A DNA stretch of 41,704 bases from Microcaldota archaeon (GTDB taxonomy: Archaea; Micrarchaeota; Micrarchaeia; Micrarchaeales; Micrarchaeaceae). The position numbers and the translations under genes were made by a program. The stretch covers positions 1-41,704 of the forward strand of contig JAJYXL010000028.1 of assembly GCA_021801785.1 (NCBI GenBank). Reading direction: 5' to 3'. Below, piece after piece: positions 8,314 to 17,685 of this stretch; the first letter of the stretch is position 1; every line of letters begins with the position of its first letter. The notes beneath the pieces are model-generated. The model was not told the origin of the DNA and ran no database searches. It worked only from the letters and a program-made list of their open reading frames with translations.

Positions 8314-8552
8314 ACCAATCGCCTTGTTACGTATATTCAATAATTAAGCTTTAAAAATCTTATGCAATGCAGGTATTATCGGACTATTTTGATTCTATCT
8401 CGTCAAGATGCGCTCAATTAGAATTATTGCACTCTGTATTTGCATTTTATATGGGAGATGGTTCATTTTTTATATCGACAAAACGCAGGAACAAAAATTA
8501 TGCTGTTTACGATGAGTAATTATGTATGCGTAGCCGCGATGCAGAGAATCGG

Positions 8553-9182
8553 TTATATCACGCTTCTTTCGAGATATCCTGTGCTGTTTAGAATTGCGTA
8601 TACGGAGAAATTTGCATCCGTAGATGTGTAATTCACTATCCATATATTGCTGCCTGTGACTCTCGTGCCTTCGAGTATCGAGTTGTATGTGCTGTAGAGA
8701 TCTGCCTTGACGGATGTGCTCCCGAACGGGTAGGTCTGAAGGTAATTTAGTAGCAGTGGATCTCCTCCGGATCTGGCCTGTTCTGTGGCCTCTCCGATTG
8801 CGATTACCGGGAGCGTTATATCGCCTCCGGATGAGCTCGGGATCTGCCTGACAGTACAGTTCGATATGTATATGTTGTCTATCGTAGGCGCAAGATTTGT
8901 GCTGGGATAGTTGAAGCTCTCTGTGAAGTATGTCGGGCACGGGGTTGTGGTGTTGTATGATGCTGCGACGAGAACGGTCCAGCTGTTAGGGCCTCCGCTC
9001 ACATTCAGCACTGTGAACTCTCCGCTCGGTGTGCTCTGATGCAGGTCGGTAAGAACGAAGTTCTTCGCATAAGACGCGGTAATATTAGATGGCTGGCTGA
9101 CGTGCTTTAGGAGTACGCCAACGGATACCGCTATAACGATAAGAATGATCGCGACAAGAGCGACCTTTGATAGGAGTTCCAT
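8553..9182 (-). CDS. Membrane-anchored extracellular protein, unknown, sequon-rich
   Basis: The 209-residue product starts at ATG 9182 with MELLSKVALVAIILIVIAV, a single N-terminal hydrophobic helix (residues ~5-26) acting as anchor or signal. The rest is polar, Ser/Thr/Asn-rich and carries about seven N-glycosylation sequons (for example NITAS, NVSGG, NCTV, NYTST, NSTG). Two cysteines in the mature part could form a disulfide. I do not recognise a domain; a pilin-like or S-layer-associated surface protein is possible. Glycosyltransferases lie 4 kb away. The open frame upstream of 9182 is not convincing. Confidence 0.65.
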   Translation of the reverse strand: MELLSKVALVAIILIVIAVSVGVLLKHVSQPSNITASYAKNFVLTDLHQSTPSGEFTVLNVSGGPNSWTVLVAASYNTTTPCPTYFTESFNYPSTNLAPTIDNIYISNCTVRQIPSSSGGDITLPVIAIGEATEQARSGGDPLLLNYLQTYPFGSTSVKADLYSTYNSILEGTRVTGSNIWIVNYTSTDANFSVYAILNSTGYLERSVI

Positions 9183-9380
9183 ACCATACACTGCAAATAC
9201 AAAGAATTTATACCTATCTGTATAGTGTAAGATAGGGAGTGGCGGATTATAAATCTTTTTCCGATGATTATCTCTCCTTTTTGATTGGCGAGAGGCGCGA
9301 ATCCTAGAGGTATGACCGACCTCCAGTGTGATAGTACAGAGGTGCAGACGTATATTCTTCAGATTGGAGGAGCGTTGCAA

Positions 9381-9755
9381 CTATCCGAAGATTGCCCCTA
9401 TACCGGCATTACCTCTCGACTCCTCCTCCCTTATAAATGATATGACCTTCGCCTCGGATTCCTTATCCGCCCTCTTGACGCTCTTAAAATCGTGTGCGAA
9501 ACGTATCTCCGCCCTGTTTAGGAAGTCCTCGTTAGCGCTTATGTATAGATAGTATATGTCGCTGGATATGCCGAACGCGCGCGCCTCCCTCAGGTCGTAC
9601 TGCTGCCTCGCGAATATCACTCCAGTATACCTGTCGTTCTGGATCTCCATCAGCCTTTTAGCATCTATCGTATTATCTAATGCTGGATCGTATTTTAGCA
9701 TCCTCTCTAGAGCAGCTGACTCCGATCGGTCGCACGCGTAGACCCGCTCTGACAT
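9381..9755 (-). CDS. Conserved-looking protein of unknown function
   Basis: A 124-residue soluble protein rich in charged residues, with a central segment DRYTGVIFARQQYDLREA, strand-like IYYLYISANEDFLNRAE, and a Gly-rich C-terminus (GNAGIGAIFG). It lies four bases after rps8e on the same strand, so it is probably translated with that ribosomal protein. No catalytic motif is evident and I cannot assign a family. Coding is supported by codon pattern and tight packing. Confidence 0.6.
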   Translation of the reverse strand: MSERVYACDRSESAALERMLKYDPALDNTIDAKRLMEIQNDRYTGVIFARQQYDLREARAFGISSDIYYLYISANEDFLNRAEIRFAHDFKSVKRADKESEAKVISFIREEESRGNAGIGAIFG

Positions 9756-9759
9756 CGGA

Positions 9760-10155
9760 TCACTTCAGCAATCGGGCGTTTATCGCTCCGCTCCTGGCCG
9801 GCCTGTTTATGACCACCGCCTTACCCTTGTCTGTCTCTATTATGGTGCCTTTGGTTATTATGTTAAGCCTGGCGAAGTTCCTATTGTCCTTAGACTCGAC
9901 AACATTCTTTATCGTCGCTTTTACATACCCATTATCTGTGAGTAGGTTGGCTACTCCGGCCCTGTGCAGTATGCGGCTCGAGCTACCTCCCCTGTGCCTG
10001 ATCCGCTTGGTCACATTCTTATCTGCGGATTTTGTAGCGGTAAAGTAGCTACCGCCGTTGTACATGCGTTTGCCACTAAACTTTAACCGTCTCTTCCCGT
10101 TTCCGGATGACTTCGTTTTTGAACCTCCCTGCCTCTGCTTCTTATATATACTCAT
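9760..10155 (-). CDS. rps8e: Ribosomal protein S8e
   Basis: The 131-residue product begins MSIYKKQRQGGSKTKSSGNG and has the S8e N-terminal glycine/lysine-rich segment. The archaeal core RGGSSSRILHRAGVANLLTDNGYVKA-type region follows, then ITKGTIIETDKGKAVVINRP. The C-terminus is SGAINARLLK. It is a small-subunit protein specific to archaea and eukaryotes. The ATG at 10155 is preceded by GAGGT; an in-frame GTG lies at 10164. Confidence 0.94.
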   Translation of the reverse strand: MSIYKKQRQGGSKTKSSGNGKRRLKFSGKRMYNGGSYFTATKSADKNVTKRIRHRGGSSSRILHRAGVANLLTDNGYVKATIKNVVESKDNRNFARLNIITKGTIIETDKGKAVVINRPARSGAINARLLK

Positions 10156-10255
10156 ATACCTCACACCGTTTAGACGATAGTAAATACAATAGAATAAATG
10201 CCTTTCACCTTAATAGTATGTGGGAGGGGAAGGATTAAATTAGTATGGTATAAGG

Positions 10256-11995
10256 ATGGAGCAGTTGGACTTTAACAGGAAGCTCTCTGAGATGCTAGAT
10301 AGGATAGCGGATATGCTGAGCGTGGATGAGAGAGGGACTGTGAGATTCGAGGTCAGGGCGTACAGGAAGGCGGCGCTGAGCATAGCCGAGCTCGATGAGG
10401 ATGTGAGGAGGGTATATAGAGACGGAGGGCAGGGTGCGTTGATGGAGATACCCGGGATAGGCGCGGGTATATCGAGATCAATTATAGAGTATATAGAGAG
10501 AGGGAGGATGAGAAAGTATGAGATGCTCAAGAGGAGGTATCCCATAGATTTCGAGAGCCTTACCAGAATAGAGGGGCTCGGACCGAAGAGGGTGGTTAGC
10601 CTTTACAGACTGCTGGGGGTTAAGGACGTTGCCGGACTCAGAGCCGCGTTGGATAAGCACAGAATAAGAGGGCTCAAGGGGTTTGGCGAGAGGAGCGAGG
10701 AGGCTATCGGGAGGGGTATATCTATGCTCGAGTCTGCGAGAGGGAGGGCGCTACTCGGCGATGCGCTGCCTGATGCGGAGTTCATTGTGGATAAGCTTAG
10801 GGCGAGCGGTCTGGCCGAGAGGGTGGAGATTGCAGGATCGATAAGGAGGATGCAGGAGACGATAGGCGATATAGATATACTTGCGGCATCTAGCAGACAG
10901 GAGGAGGTAATGGATGTATTCTCCAAGCTGGATAGCGTGGAGAGCGTAATACTCAGAGGTAGCACAAAGACGAGCGTCAGACTGAGGAACGGGATGAACT
11001 GCGACCTGAGAGTCATAGAGCCAGATAGCTTCGGCGCTGCGCTACAGTATTTCACAGGCAACAAGTACCATAATGTCAGTGTTAGAAAGATTGCGATAAA
11101 GAGAGGGTATAAGCTGAATGAGTACGGTCTCTTCAACAGGAGCGGAAAGGACATGGCGAGATCCAGAGATGAGAGGTGGATATACAACAGATTGGGAATG
11201 GATTATATACCGCCAGAGATGAGGGAGGACAGGGGCGAGATCGGTCTCGCGCTCAAGCATGGGATATCGGATCCGGTCGAGCTTGGGGATCTGAGGGGGG
11301 ATATGCATACACATACAAGAGATTCGGACGGGATGAATAGCATAGAGGAGATGGCTGAGGCGGCGATTAGGAGCGGGTTGGAGTACTTTGCAACGACCAA
11401 CCACACAAAGAGCCTCAGGATAGCCAATGGGATGAACGAGAGGGGTTTTGCAGAGTATTTCAAGCGAGTAGATGCGCTGAATGATAGGATGAATGGGAGG
11501 ATCAGGGTGATAAAGGGGGCGGAGGTGGACATACTAAAGGATGGGTCTCTAGACCTTAGCAGGAAGAGCCTTGAGAGTATGGAATGCGTTGTGGCATCCG
11601 TACACAGCTCATTCAACATGGACGAGAGGAGGATGACCGACAGGATCGTTAAGGCGATGGATTCCGGGCTCGTCCACATCCTCGGCCATCCGACAGGAAG
11701 GCTGATATTCAAGAGGGATGGGTATCCGATAGATCTCGATAGGATAGGCGAGGCAGCGGAGAGAGACGGTGTTGCGATCGAGATAAACTCGTTTCCGGAC
11801 AGGCTTGACCTTTGTGATACGAATATAATGTACATATCTAAATACAAGATAAGGTTCGCCATAGACTCGGATGCGCACTCGGTCAAGCATTTTTCCAATC
11901 TGAGATATGGCGTTGGGACTGCGAGGAGAGGCTGGCTTACAAAGGATAGGATATTAAATTGCAACGAGATAAAGAGGTTGAGACTGGGTAGATAG
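10256..11995 (+). CDS. polX: Family X DNA polymerase with PHP exonuclease domain (PolX)
   Basis: The 579-residue product has HhH motifs (IPGIGAGISRSI near 65, IEGLGPKRVV near 107). The nucleotidyltransferase core follows with AGSIRRMQETIGDIDIL (catalytic Asp205 and Asp207) and the third acidic region NCDLRVI near 248. The C-terminal PHP domain starts near 345: DMHTHTRDSDG, KGAEVDILKDG, SVHSSF, HILGHPTGRL and IDSDAHS. Bacterial PolX enzymes of this layout fill short gaps and proofread 3'-5' in base excision repair. One PHP motif reads TNHTKS with Asn382 where family members normally have Asp. A VIT1-like gene follows after two bases. Confidence 0.95.
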   Translation: MEQLDFNRKLSEMLDRIADMLSVDERGTVRFEVRAYRKAALSIAELDEDVRRVYRDGGQGALMEIPGIGAGISRSIIEYIERGRMRKYEMLKRRYPIDFESLTRIEGLGPKRVVSLYRLLGVKDVAGLRAALDKHRIRGLKGFGERSEEAIGRGISMLESARGRALLGDALPDAEFIVDKLRASGLAERVEIAGSIRRMQETIGDIDILAASSRQEEVMDVFSKLDSVESVILRGSTKTSVRLRNGMNCDLRVIEPDSFGAALQYFTGNKYHNVSVRKIAIKRGYKLNEYGLFNRSGKDMARSRDERWIYNRLGMDYIPPEMREDRGEIGLALKHGISDPVELGDLRGDMHTHTRDSDGMNSIEEMAEAAIRSGLEYFATTNHTKSLRIANGMNERGFAEYFKRVDALNDRMNGRIRVIKGAEVDILKDGSLDLSRKSLESMECVVASVHSSFNMDERRMTDRIVKAMDSGLVHILGHPTGRLIFKRDGYPIDLDRIGEAAERDGVAIEINSFPDRLDLCDTNIMYISKYKIRFAIDSDAHSVKHFSNLRYGVGTARRGWLTKDRILNCNEIKRLRLGR

Positions 11996-11997
11996 AT

Positions 11998-12927
11998 TTG
12001 GAGAGAGATAAGATAGATTTCCTTAAGAGGATGTACATAATAGAGACATCGCACTCACTCGCCGCGAGAGAGATGATGAGGCTTGAGAGCGATGCGGACA
12101 CCAAGCGCGTTCTGGGCAGGATAGCGAAGATCGAGATGAGACATGCGAGGTTGTGGAAGAGAGTGATGGGAAGGGAGAACATCGATACGAGCATGAGCAA
12201 GATAGGGCTGGAGGTATCCAAAATAATAGTATTGAGGAGGATTCTCGGGGTAGCGCTCACTATAAAGACGATAGAGAGGGGGGAGAGGGAGCTGTACACC
12301 AGAGCGGTAAATGTCAGAAAGAGGTTCGCGTTTTACGGATGGGAGTCGAAGATTATAGAGAGAATAAGGGATGATGAGGAGAGGTATATGGAGCCGCTTG
12401 CGAGGCAGGTGGTGAGATACAATAGGATACTCAGCAACATAAAGGAAGTCATACTTGGGATGAACGACGGTCTGGTCGAGACTCTGGCGGCTGTCGTGGG
12501 GTTCGCCGCGGCCCTCCAGAAGCCCGAACTCGTGCTTGTGGGAGGTATCATAGTTGCGGTATCTGGTACGCTCTCTATGTCGGTAGGGGCTTACCTCTCC
12601 ACGGAATACGAGAGAGGGATGAGAGTTAGAAGGGATGGGGGATCCAAGCCGAGGTCATCTGCCCTGTATATGGGAATATTCTACATATTGGGGGCTCTCG
12701 TGCCGATCTTCCCGTTCGCCATCGGCCTATCGGGTTATGCGGGTGTGATAACCGCCGTGGTGCTCACGAGCATCGTCCTCTCTGTCGTATCGGTCATAAT
12801 AGCTCTTATAAGCGACATATCGATAACGAGAAGGGTGGCAAAGACCCTCTTGCTCTCGATAAGCGCTGCGGCTATAACTATAGCTCTGGGTACTTATGCG
12901 AGATACGCTCTCCATCTGGTGATATAA
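11998..12927 (+). CDS. VIT1/CCC1-type metal transporter with N-terminal ferritin-like domain
   Basis: The 309-residue product starts at TTG 11998, two bases after polX (next ATG at 12031). Residues ~1-140 are helical and carry ExxH-like elements (IETSHSLAARE, EMRHARLW, DDEERYMEPL) typical of the ferritin/erythrin-like domain of MbfA-type proteins. From ~150 there is the VIT1 domain: VILGMNDGLVETLAAVVGFA, GTLSMSVGAYLSTEYE, and three further membrane helices. Members export or sequester Fe2+/Mn2+. Placement after polX suggests co-transcription, perhaps linking oxidative stress and repair; that link is inference. Confidence 0.88.
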   Translation: MERDKIDFLKRMYIIETSHSLAAREMMRLESDADTKRVLGRIAKIEMRHARLWKRVMGRENIDTSMSKIGLEVSKIIVLRRILGVALTIKTIERGERELYTRAVNVRKRFAFYGWESKIIERIRDDEERYMEPLARQVVRYNRILSNIKEVILGMNDGLVETLAAVVGFAAALQKPELVLVGGIIVAVSGTLSMSVGAYLSTEYERGMRVRRDGGSKPRSSALYMGIFYILGALVPIFPFAIGLSGYAGVITAVVLTSIVLSVVSVIIALISDISITRRVAKTLLLSISAAAITIALGTYARYALHLVI

Positions 12928-12964
12928 CGAAAATTTCAATGAGTGGGTATAGCACAGGGATTTC

Positions 12965-13651
12965 ATGAGGCTCTCTCTGATACTGCCGGTACATAATCAG
13001 GAGGCAGCGATAGCTGCGAATAATTTTGATAGGATATTCGAGTATATCGGGTCGATGAGGCTGGATTGCGAGGTGATAGTTGTAGAGAATGGCTCTACTG
13101 ACGACTCGGTAAAGATGCTGCGCGCACTTAGGGAGAGATACAGATTCAGGTTGATCATCTCTAAGAGGTCCGGAAGGGGCCTGGCGCTCAGGCTTGGAGT
13201 AGCCTCTGCTCACGGCGATATTATAGGATATATGGATACAGACCTCGCCGTTCCGCCGAAGTATCTGGGGAGGATGATGAGAGAGTTCGAGAGAGGGTAT
13301 GATCTTGTCATTGGTAATAGGTATGTGAAGGGCGCGAAGTCGAAGCGCAATGTTCTCAGATATATAGAGAGCAAAATCTACATATGCGCAATCAGAGCTC
13401 TCTACTCTTCGAGGATAACGGATTTCCAATGCGGGTTCAAGTTCTTCAGATCGGATCTTATAAGGAGGAGCATAGGGAAGGTGAATGATGATAGATGGTT
13501 CTTCGATACCGAGATACTCATACTTGCCGAGAGGTCAGGAGCGAGGATATGCCAGATGCCAGTCAGCTTCTTCGATACAAAGGGATCGACGGTGAAGCTG
13601 TCTGACTCGATATACTTCATCGGACAGATCATAAAGAACAGGAATTTCTAG
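12965..13651 (+). CDS. GT2 glycosyltransferase, dolichyl-phosphate glucosyltransferase (ALG5)-like
   Basis: A GT-A glycosyltransferase of 228 residues. It begins MRLSLILPVHNQEAAIAANN, with the first acidic motif VVENGSTDDSVKM and the metal-binding MDTDLAVPP. The late motif ITDFQCGFKFFRSDL is typical of dolichyl-phosphate glucosyltransferases. It lacks the C-terminal membrane helices of some DPM enzymes. It would charge a lipid-phosphate sugar donor for surface glycosylation. The large polytopic protein convergent to it (13656-15743) is a plausible user of such donors. The two stops are four bases apart. Confidence 0.88.
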   Translation: MRLSLILPVHNQEAAIAANNFDRIFEYIGSMRLDCEVIVVENGSTDDSVKMLRALRERYRFRLIISKRSGRGLALRLGVASAHGDIIGYMDTDLAVPPKYLGRMMREFERGYDLVIGNRYVKGAKSKRNVLRYIESKIYICAIRALYSSRITDFQCGFKFFRSDLIRRSIGKVNDDRWFFDTEILILAERSGARICQMPVSFFDTKGSTVKLSDSIYFIGQIIKNRNF

Positions 13652-13655
13652 AGGA

Positions 13656-15743
13656 TCAGCACCTGCTCTTATATATGGCTATATGCTCCGATTGCGGTCC
13701 CTCTGCGTTGTATATATTCGTAAAGTTAGAGGAGTTATCGAATGCTGAAAAGTTTGCGGGGGCGCAGTTGTACTGTGTGCCTATCTTGGTTATATTCTCC
13801 AGGACTATGTAGCTGACGTTGTACTCGTCTACAAGTGAGCATGATGGCGTTGGGGATGAGAAGAAGCTGTAGAACTGGTCGTATACGGCCGTAGCATCGA
13901 AGTTGTTCGGCATTATTCCATCGCTATAAGCGTATATGTACATGTCCAATACGCTCTTGCGTCCCGCAGTTGTTGTGACGAAATCGTATGTATGGTTGAA
14001 ACAGTTAGATTGGAATATGTCATTGCTGTTCGTGTTGTTTATCAACCACGATGTCGCGGATGCCTCGAGTCCGGTATATGTATGAGAGCTTGTTGTAAAT
14101 ACATAGTATGTGCCGCCTATGCCGCCGCATACGACGAGAAAGAATAGGATACCGGAAAGGGATTTTAGGAGAATACCGCTCTTGCCGCTCCTTGCGGTGA
14201 ATAATCTGTATAGCAGGAGAGCTGTGCTGAGCGCCAGGAATAGGGAGAAGAATGTTGTGAGCTTATTGCTGTCTCCAAATTGGGGCTGGAACCTGAATAT
14301 ATTTATTAGTATGAAAATTATGAGAGCCGGGATAAATGCGATGATCCCTTTTCTGCCGAGGTATACAAGCCCTATTATGCCGAGAACGAACAGCAGGCCT
14401 ATGGAGTTTATCCAGAAGGCGATATGCGAGTAGAATATGCCGATGATGGAGATTCCTGTGTGGTACCATAGGTTCGAATCCAACATATAGCCGTAAAAGT
14501 TGCTTATCTTATTTTGGGAAGATATGTAGATAATCGATGGCAGGGAGACAAGCGCTGCGCTGATGCCGAACGCCAGCCAAGAGGCGGCGAGCCTCTTCGT
14601 AGTTACTCCGGTCGGTCTTCTGTTCCTGCGGTTCCTGAAGTTGCGTAGAGCGGATCCCGATATGGTTATCACAAATAGCGTTAGGGAGAATACGAATGCG
14701 AATATGAAACCGAATGGGTCGACTAGCGGGAGGAGGCCGAACAGTATACCGACAAATACCGCCGAGATGAGATATCTCTTCCTTATTATCGTACTCTCCG
14801 GAGCATCGATAAACGAGTAAAATACAAATGTGAGTATCAGAAGGACGAATGGGAGTCCGAAGAGATAATCGTGCTGTATTATCAGGTTATTGACGAATGG
14901 GTCTGAGAAGTTGTAGTATAGAGAGCTGAGGATGGCTAGAAGTCCCCGATTGGATATCTGGTCTACGGAGAAATGGGTCAGCCCTGGAAGAGACAGGTTG
15001 AATCCTGTGAGTATAAGGAAGTTCAATCCGAGGCTGAAGAATATGAATAGCACTACTGCAAAGAACGACGCCTTGGGGTTCTTCCCTATCCTGTCGAAAA
15101 AGAGCATGAGCATGCATATTAACGAGAACCAGAGCAGGAAGTTTACCATGTATGTTGATCCGAGTATACCGAAGCCGTTATACGAGAGTATCTCCGTGTA
15201 AAAATCTCCAATGAATGGGAATACGTTTGTTGTATTGTATATATATGGGTAACTTGGCGGGAATCCCGAGTATATGAGAGAGTTGCCGATGCCTATGTGG
15301 AAGAGCAGGTCGGAACCGTAATTATAACTCGTCCATATGCCGTTGCCATGCTGGTGGACCCCGGCTATCTGTAGTAACACGAAGAAGAGTGTGAGAAGGA
15401 TTATGCCGAGATATCGCATCCTGTTCTGTTTGAATTCGGCCTTTAGCGGCCCCGGGCTGAGCGATGTGGAGTTCCCTATTCTGCGTATTATCGTATACGA
15501 TATAACGATCTCTATTAGAGATGTGAGCATTACCGATATATCGATAAATCTCATCGCGACAATCTCGAAAAGAAGAATTATGTATGTGGAGAGTATGAAG
15601 CCGACCACCACGCCGGCGCCTATCCTGTACAGCCTCTCCTTTACGGTGCGGTTTAGGAATAGATCTGTCAGGGATATCCCGAACAGGATGCTTGTGAGGT
15701 ATAGAAGTATTCCGATTATTATATCCGGATTTGCGTTTAGCAT
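13656..15743 (-). CDS. Large polytopic membrane protein, GT-C-like
   Basis: I take the ATG at 15743; a TATA-like TTTAATACC lies 25-30 bases upstream, suggesting a leaderless mRNA. The frame can be extended 19 codons to 15800. The ~695-residue product has about 13-15 membrane helices. An early outer loop contains NYGSDLLFHIGIGNSLIYSG and PPSYPYIYNTT, reminiscent of the acidic first loop of GT-C lipid-sugar-dependent glycosyltransferases. The C-terminal ~130 residues are extracellular with many sequons and cysteines (ATSWLINNTNSNDIFQS, NCFNHTYDF). I infer a surface glycan enzyme; the donor and acceptor are unknown. Confidence 0.7.
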   Translation of the reverse strand: MLNANPDIIIGILLYLTSILFGISLTDLFLNRTVKERLYRIGAGVVVGFILSTYIILLFEIVAMRFIDISVMLTSLIEIVISYTIIRRIGNSTSLSPGPLKAEFKQNRMRYLGIILLTLFFVLLQIAGVHQHGNGIWTSYNYGSDLLFHIGIGNSLIYSGFPPSYPYIYNTTNVFPFIGDFYTEILSYNGFGILGSTYMVNFLLWFSLICMLMLFFDRIGKNPKASFFAVVLFIFFSLGLNFLILTGFNLSLPGLTHFSVDQISNRGLLAILSSLYYNFSDPFVNNLIIQHDYLFGLPFVLLILTFVFYSFIDAPESTIIRKRYLISAVFVGILFGLLPLVDPFGFIFAFVFSLTLFVITISGSALRNFRNRRNRRPTGVTTKRLAASWLAFGISAALVSLPSIIYISSQNKISNFYGYMLDSNLWYHTGISIIGIFYSHIAFWINSIGLLFVLGIIGLVYLGRKGIIAFIPALIIFILINIFRFQPQFGDSNKLTTFFSLFLALSTALLLYRLFTARSGKSGILLKSLSGILFFLVVCGGIGGTYYVFTTSSHTYTGLEASATSWLINNTNSNDIFQSNCFNHTYDFVTTTAGRKSVLDMYIYAYSDGIMPNNFDATAVYDQFYSFFSSPTPSCSLVDEYNVSYIVLENITKIGTQYNCAPANFSAFDNSSNFTNIYNAEGPQSEHIAIYKSRC

Positions 15744-15890
15744 ATGGTAATCTGTATTTGAGGTATTAAATCCTTTGCGGCTTTTGTTGTGAGGATGCAT
15801 CGGCGCTGTTGGTATCTCGGAGAGAGGCTTATGTTTATAAATAGCTTTTGCATTATAATTATAACTTGTTATTCAGTACAGGCGATTTTT

Positions 15891-16157
15891 ATGGCAGAGA
15901 AGAGAGAGATAGAGGAGAAGATATCCCAGATAAATGAGCAGATAGATATCATTATGGGAGATATGAGTGTACCGAAGAATGTCAGAAGCATCGTCAATCA
16001 GGCGAAGGAGAAGCTGAATGAGAAGGGGGACTATAATGTGAGAGTCTCCTCTGCGATATATAACTTGGACTCTGTCAGCAACGACGTGAATCTCCCGCTG
16101 CAGGCGAGGACTATGATATGGAGCGTGCTGAGCATGTTGGAGTCTATAAAGGAGTAG
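15891..16157 (+). CDS. UPF0147 family protein
   Basis: An 88-residue helical protein (MAEKREIEEKISQINEQIDI, then DMSVPKNVRSIVNQAKEKL and LPLQARTMIWSVLSMLESI) that matches the archaeal UPF0147 family. Function is unknown. The ATG at 15891 follows GGCGAT eight bases upstream. A TATA-like TTTATAAATA lies at about 15834-15845. It heads a plus-strand run with the two DNA polymerase D genes, the next starting eight bases on. Confidence 0.88.
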   Translation: MAEKREIEEKISQINEQIDIIMGDMSVPKNVRSIVNQAKEKLNEKGDYNVRVSSAIYNLDSVSNDVNLPLQARTMIWSVLSMLESIKE

Positions 16158-16164
16158 ATTATGG

Positions 16165-17685
16165 ATGGGGGAGAATGGGAAGGAGGTTGTAGGGGAGCTG
16201 GTAAGGAGGCTGACCGGAAAGAGGATGGTGGTATCCGCTGATCTCGATGTCGGAAGCCTGAACCTTGGGAATATAGATACGCTAGCGGAGCGGCTTATTC
16301 AGAACAACGAGAGCGCAGAAGGCATACATATTGTAACAAACGAGGAGGTGGTTAGGACTCTCGAATTGATAAGGAATGAGAAGATACCCGCGCCCGTAGA
16401 GGTCCTCCGCTCTTCGGAGTATAAGCCTCTCGCGAAGGAGGTAGAGGCAGACTATCAGATCAGGGGGTATGATATAGGGTATTCTGACGGGAGCATAAAC
16501 TCTTTCATAGGTTATTTCAACGACAGGCTGGATAGGATAAGGGCGATAATAAAACAGAGGGAGTCTGTAGCGCAGACGTTGAAGGACATAGAGAGTATAA
16601 AGAGCTATAATGACGGGAAGGAGATATGCATAATAGGGATGGTCAGGTCGAAGCAGATCACAAAGAACAAGAACATGCTCGTCGAACTCGACGACAGCAC
16701 AGGATCTGCAAAGGTCGTATTCATGAACAGGATGGACCGGAACGGGAATAACCTCTATGATAAGGCCACGTCCATAGTATACGACGAGGTGATAGCGGTG
16801 AAGGGGAAGATATCCGGAGAGCTGGTGATAGCGAGCGATATGGTATGGCCGGATATACCTATAAAGAGGCACAAGCAGGTTGACGAGGATATAGCAATAG
16901 CGTTCATATCGGATATACATTTCGGGAGCAGGAACTTTATGGAGAGGAGCTTCAGGAATATGGTCGGCTGGCTGAATGGCGGAGTGGAGAGGGATAGGAG
17001 GATAGCGGAGAAGGTGAAGTACCTGATGATTGGAGGGGATGTAGCTGACGGTATAGGCGTCTATCCGGGACAGGAGAGGGATCTATCGATAATGGATATG
17101 CATACGCAGTACAAGATACTTGCAGACTATATAGAGGCGATACCGGATTATATACACGTATTTATAATCCCGGGAAACCACGACTCCGTACAGAGAGCCG
17201 AGCCGCAGCCGAGCTTTCCTGAGGAGCTGGTCGAGATGAGGATGAGCAACGTGCACCTCCTCCCGAATCCATCCTATATAACGGTGCATGGAGTCGATAT
17301 ACTCTCATATCATGGCACATCGCTCGACTCGGTTATAAGCTCTATACCGGGAAGCAGCTACTCCAGACCGGAGAAGGCGATGGTGGAGATACTGAAGAGG
17401 AGGCACCTCTCTCCGATATACGGAGGGAATGTGATAGTGCCGAGCAGGAAGGACAATCTTGTCATAGACAGGATACCGGATGTGCTACACATGGGGCACA
17501 TACACAAGGTTGGGATGGATACCTACCATGGTGTCGATATCGTGAATAGCGGAACATGGCAGGCGAGAACCGATTTCCAGATAAGGCAGGGACATATACC
17601 GACCCCCTGTATAATGCCTGTGCTGGAGGCGAAGGAGCATAGATTCAGCAATATAGATTTTGGAGTGAAGGATGAGGACGCATGA
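16165..17685 (+). CDS. polB: DNA polymerase D small subunit DP1 (3'-5' exonuclease)
   Basis: The 506-residue product has an N-terminal helical region, an OB fold at about 150-240 (ICIIGMVRSKQITKNKNML), and a calcineurin-like phosphoesterase domain. The metal-binding motifs are ISDIHFGSR near 248, GGDVADG near 291, PGNHDS near 337, and HMGHIHKVG near 442. This subunit proofreads for the replicative polymerase D. GGAG upstream gives a good ribosome binding site for the ATG at 16165. The stop overlaps the ATG of the large subunit (ATGA), so translation is coupled. Confidence 0.96.
   Translation: MGENGKEVVGELVRRLTGKRMVVSADLDVGSLNLGNIDTLAERLIQNNESAEGIHIVTNEEVVRTLELIRNEKIPAPVEVLRSSEYKPLAKEVEADYQIRGYDIGYSDGSINSFIGYFNDRLDRIRAIIKQRESVAQTLKDIESIKSYNDGKEICIIGMVRSKQITKNKNMLVELDDSTGSAKVVFMNRMDRNGNNLYDKATSIVYDEVIAVKGKISGELVIASDMVWPDIPIKRHKQVDEDIAIAFISDIHFGSRNFMERSFRNMVGWLNGGVERDRRIAEKVKYLMIGGDVADGIGVYPGQERDLSIMDMHTQYKILADYIEAIPDYIHVFIIPGNHDSVQRAEPQPSFPEELVEMRMSNVHLLPNPSYITVHGVDILSYHGTSLDSVISSIPGSSYSRPEKAMVEILKRRHLSPIYGGNVIVPSRKDNLVIDRIPDVLHMGHIHKVGMDTYHGVDIVNSGTWQARTDFQIRQGHIPTPCIMPVLEAKEHRFSNIDFGVKDEDA

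Noticed and set aside
11203..12054. A 283-residue open frame antisense to polX
   Set aside because: Ser/Leu/Ile-rich shadow of the PHP domain; polX motifs in the other strand are unambiguous.
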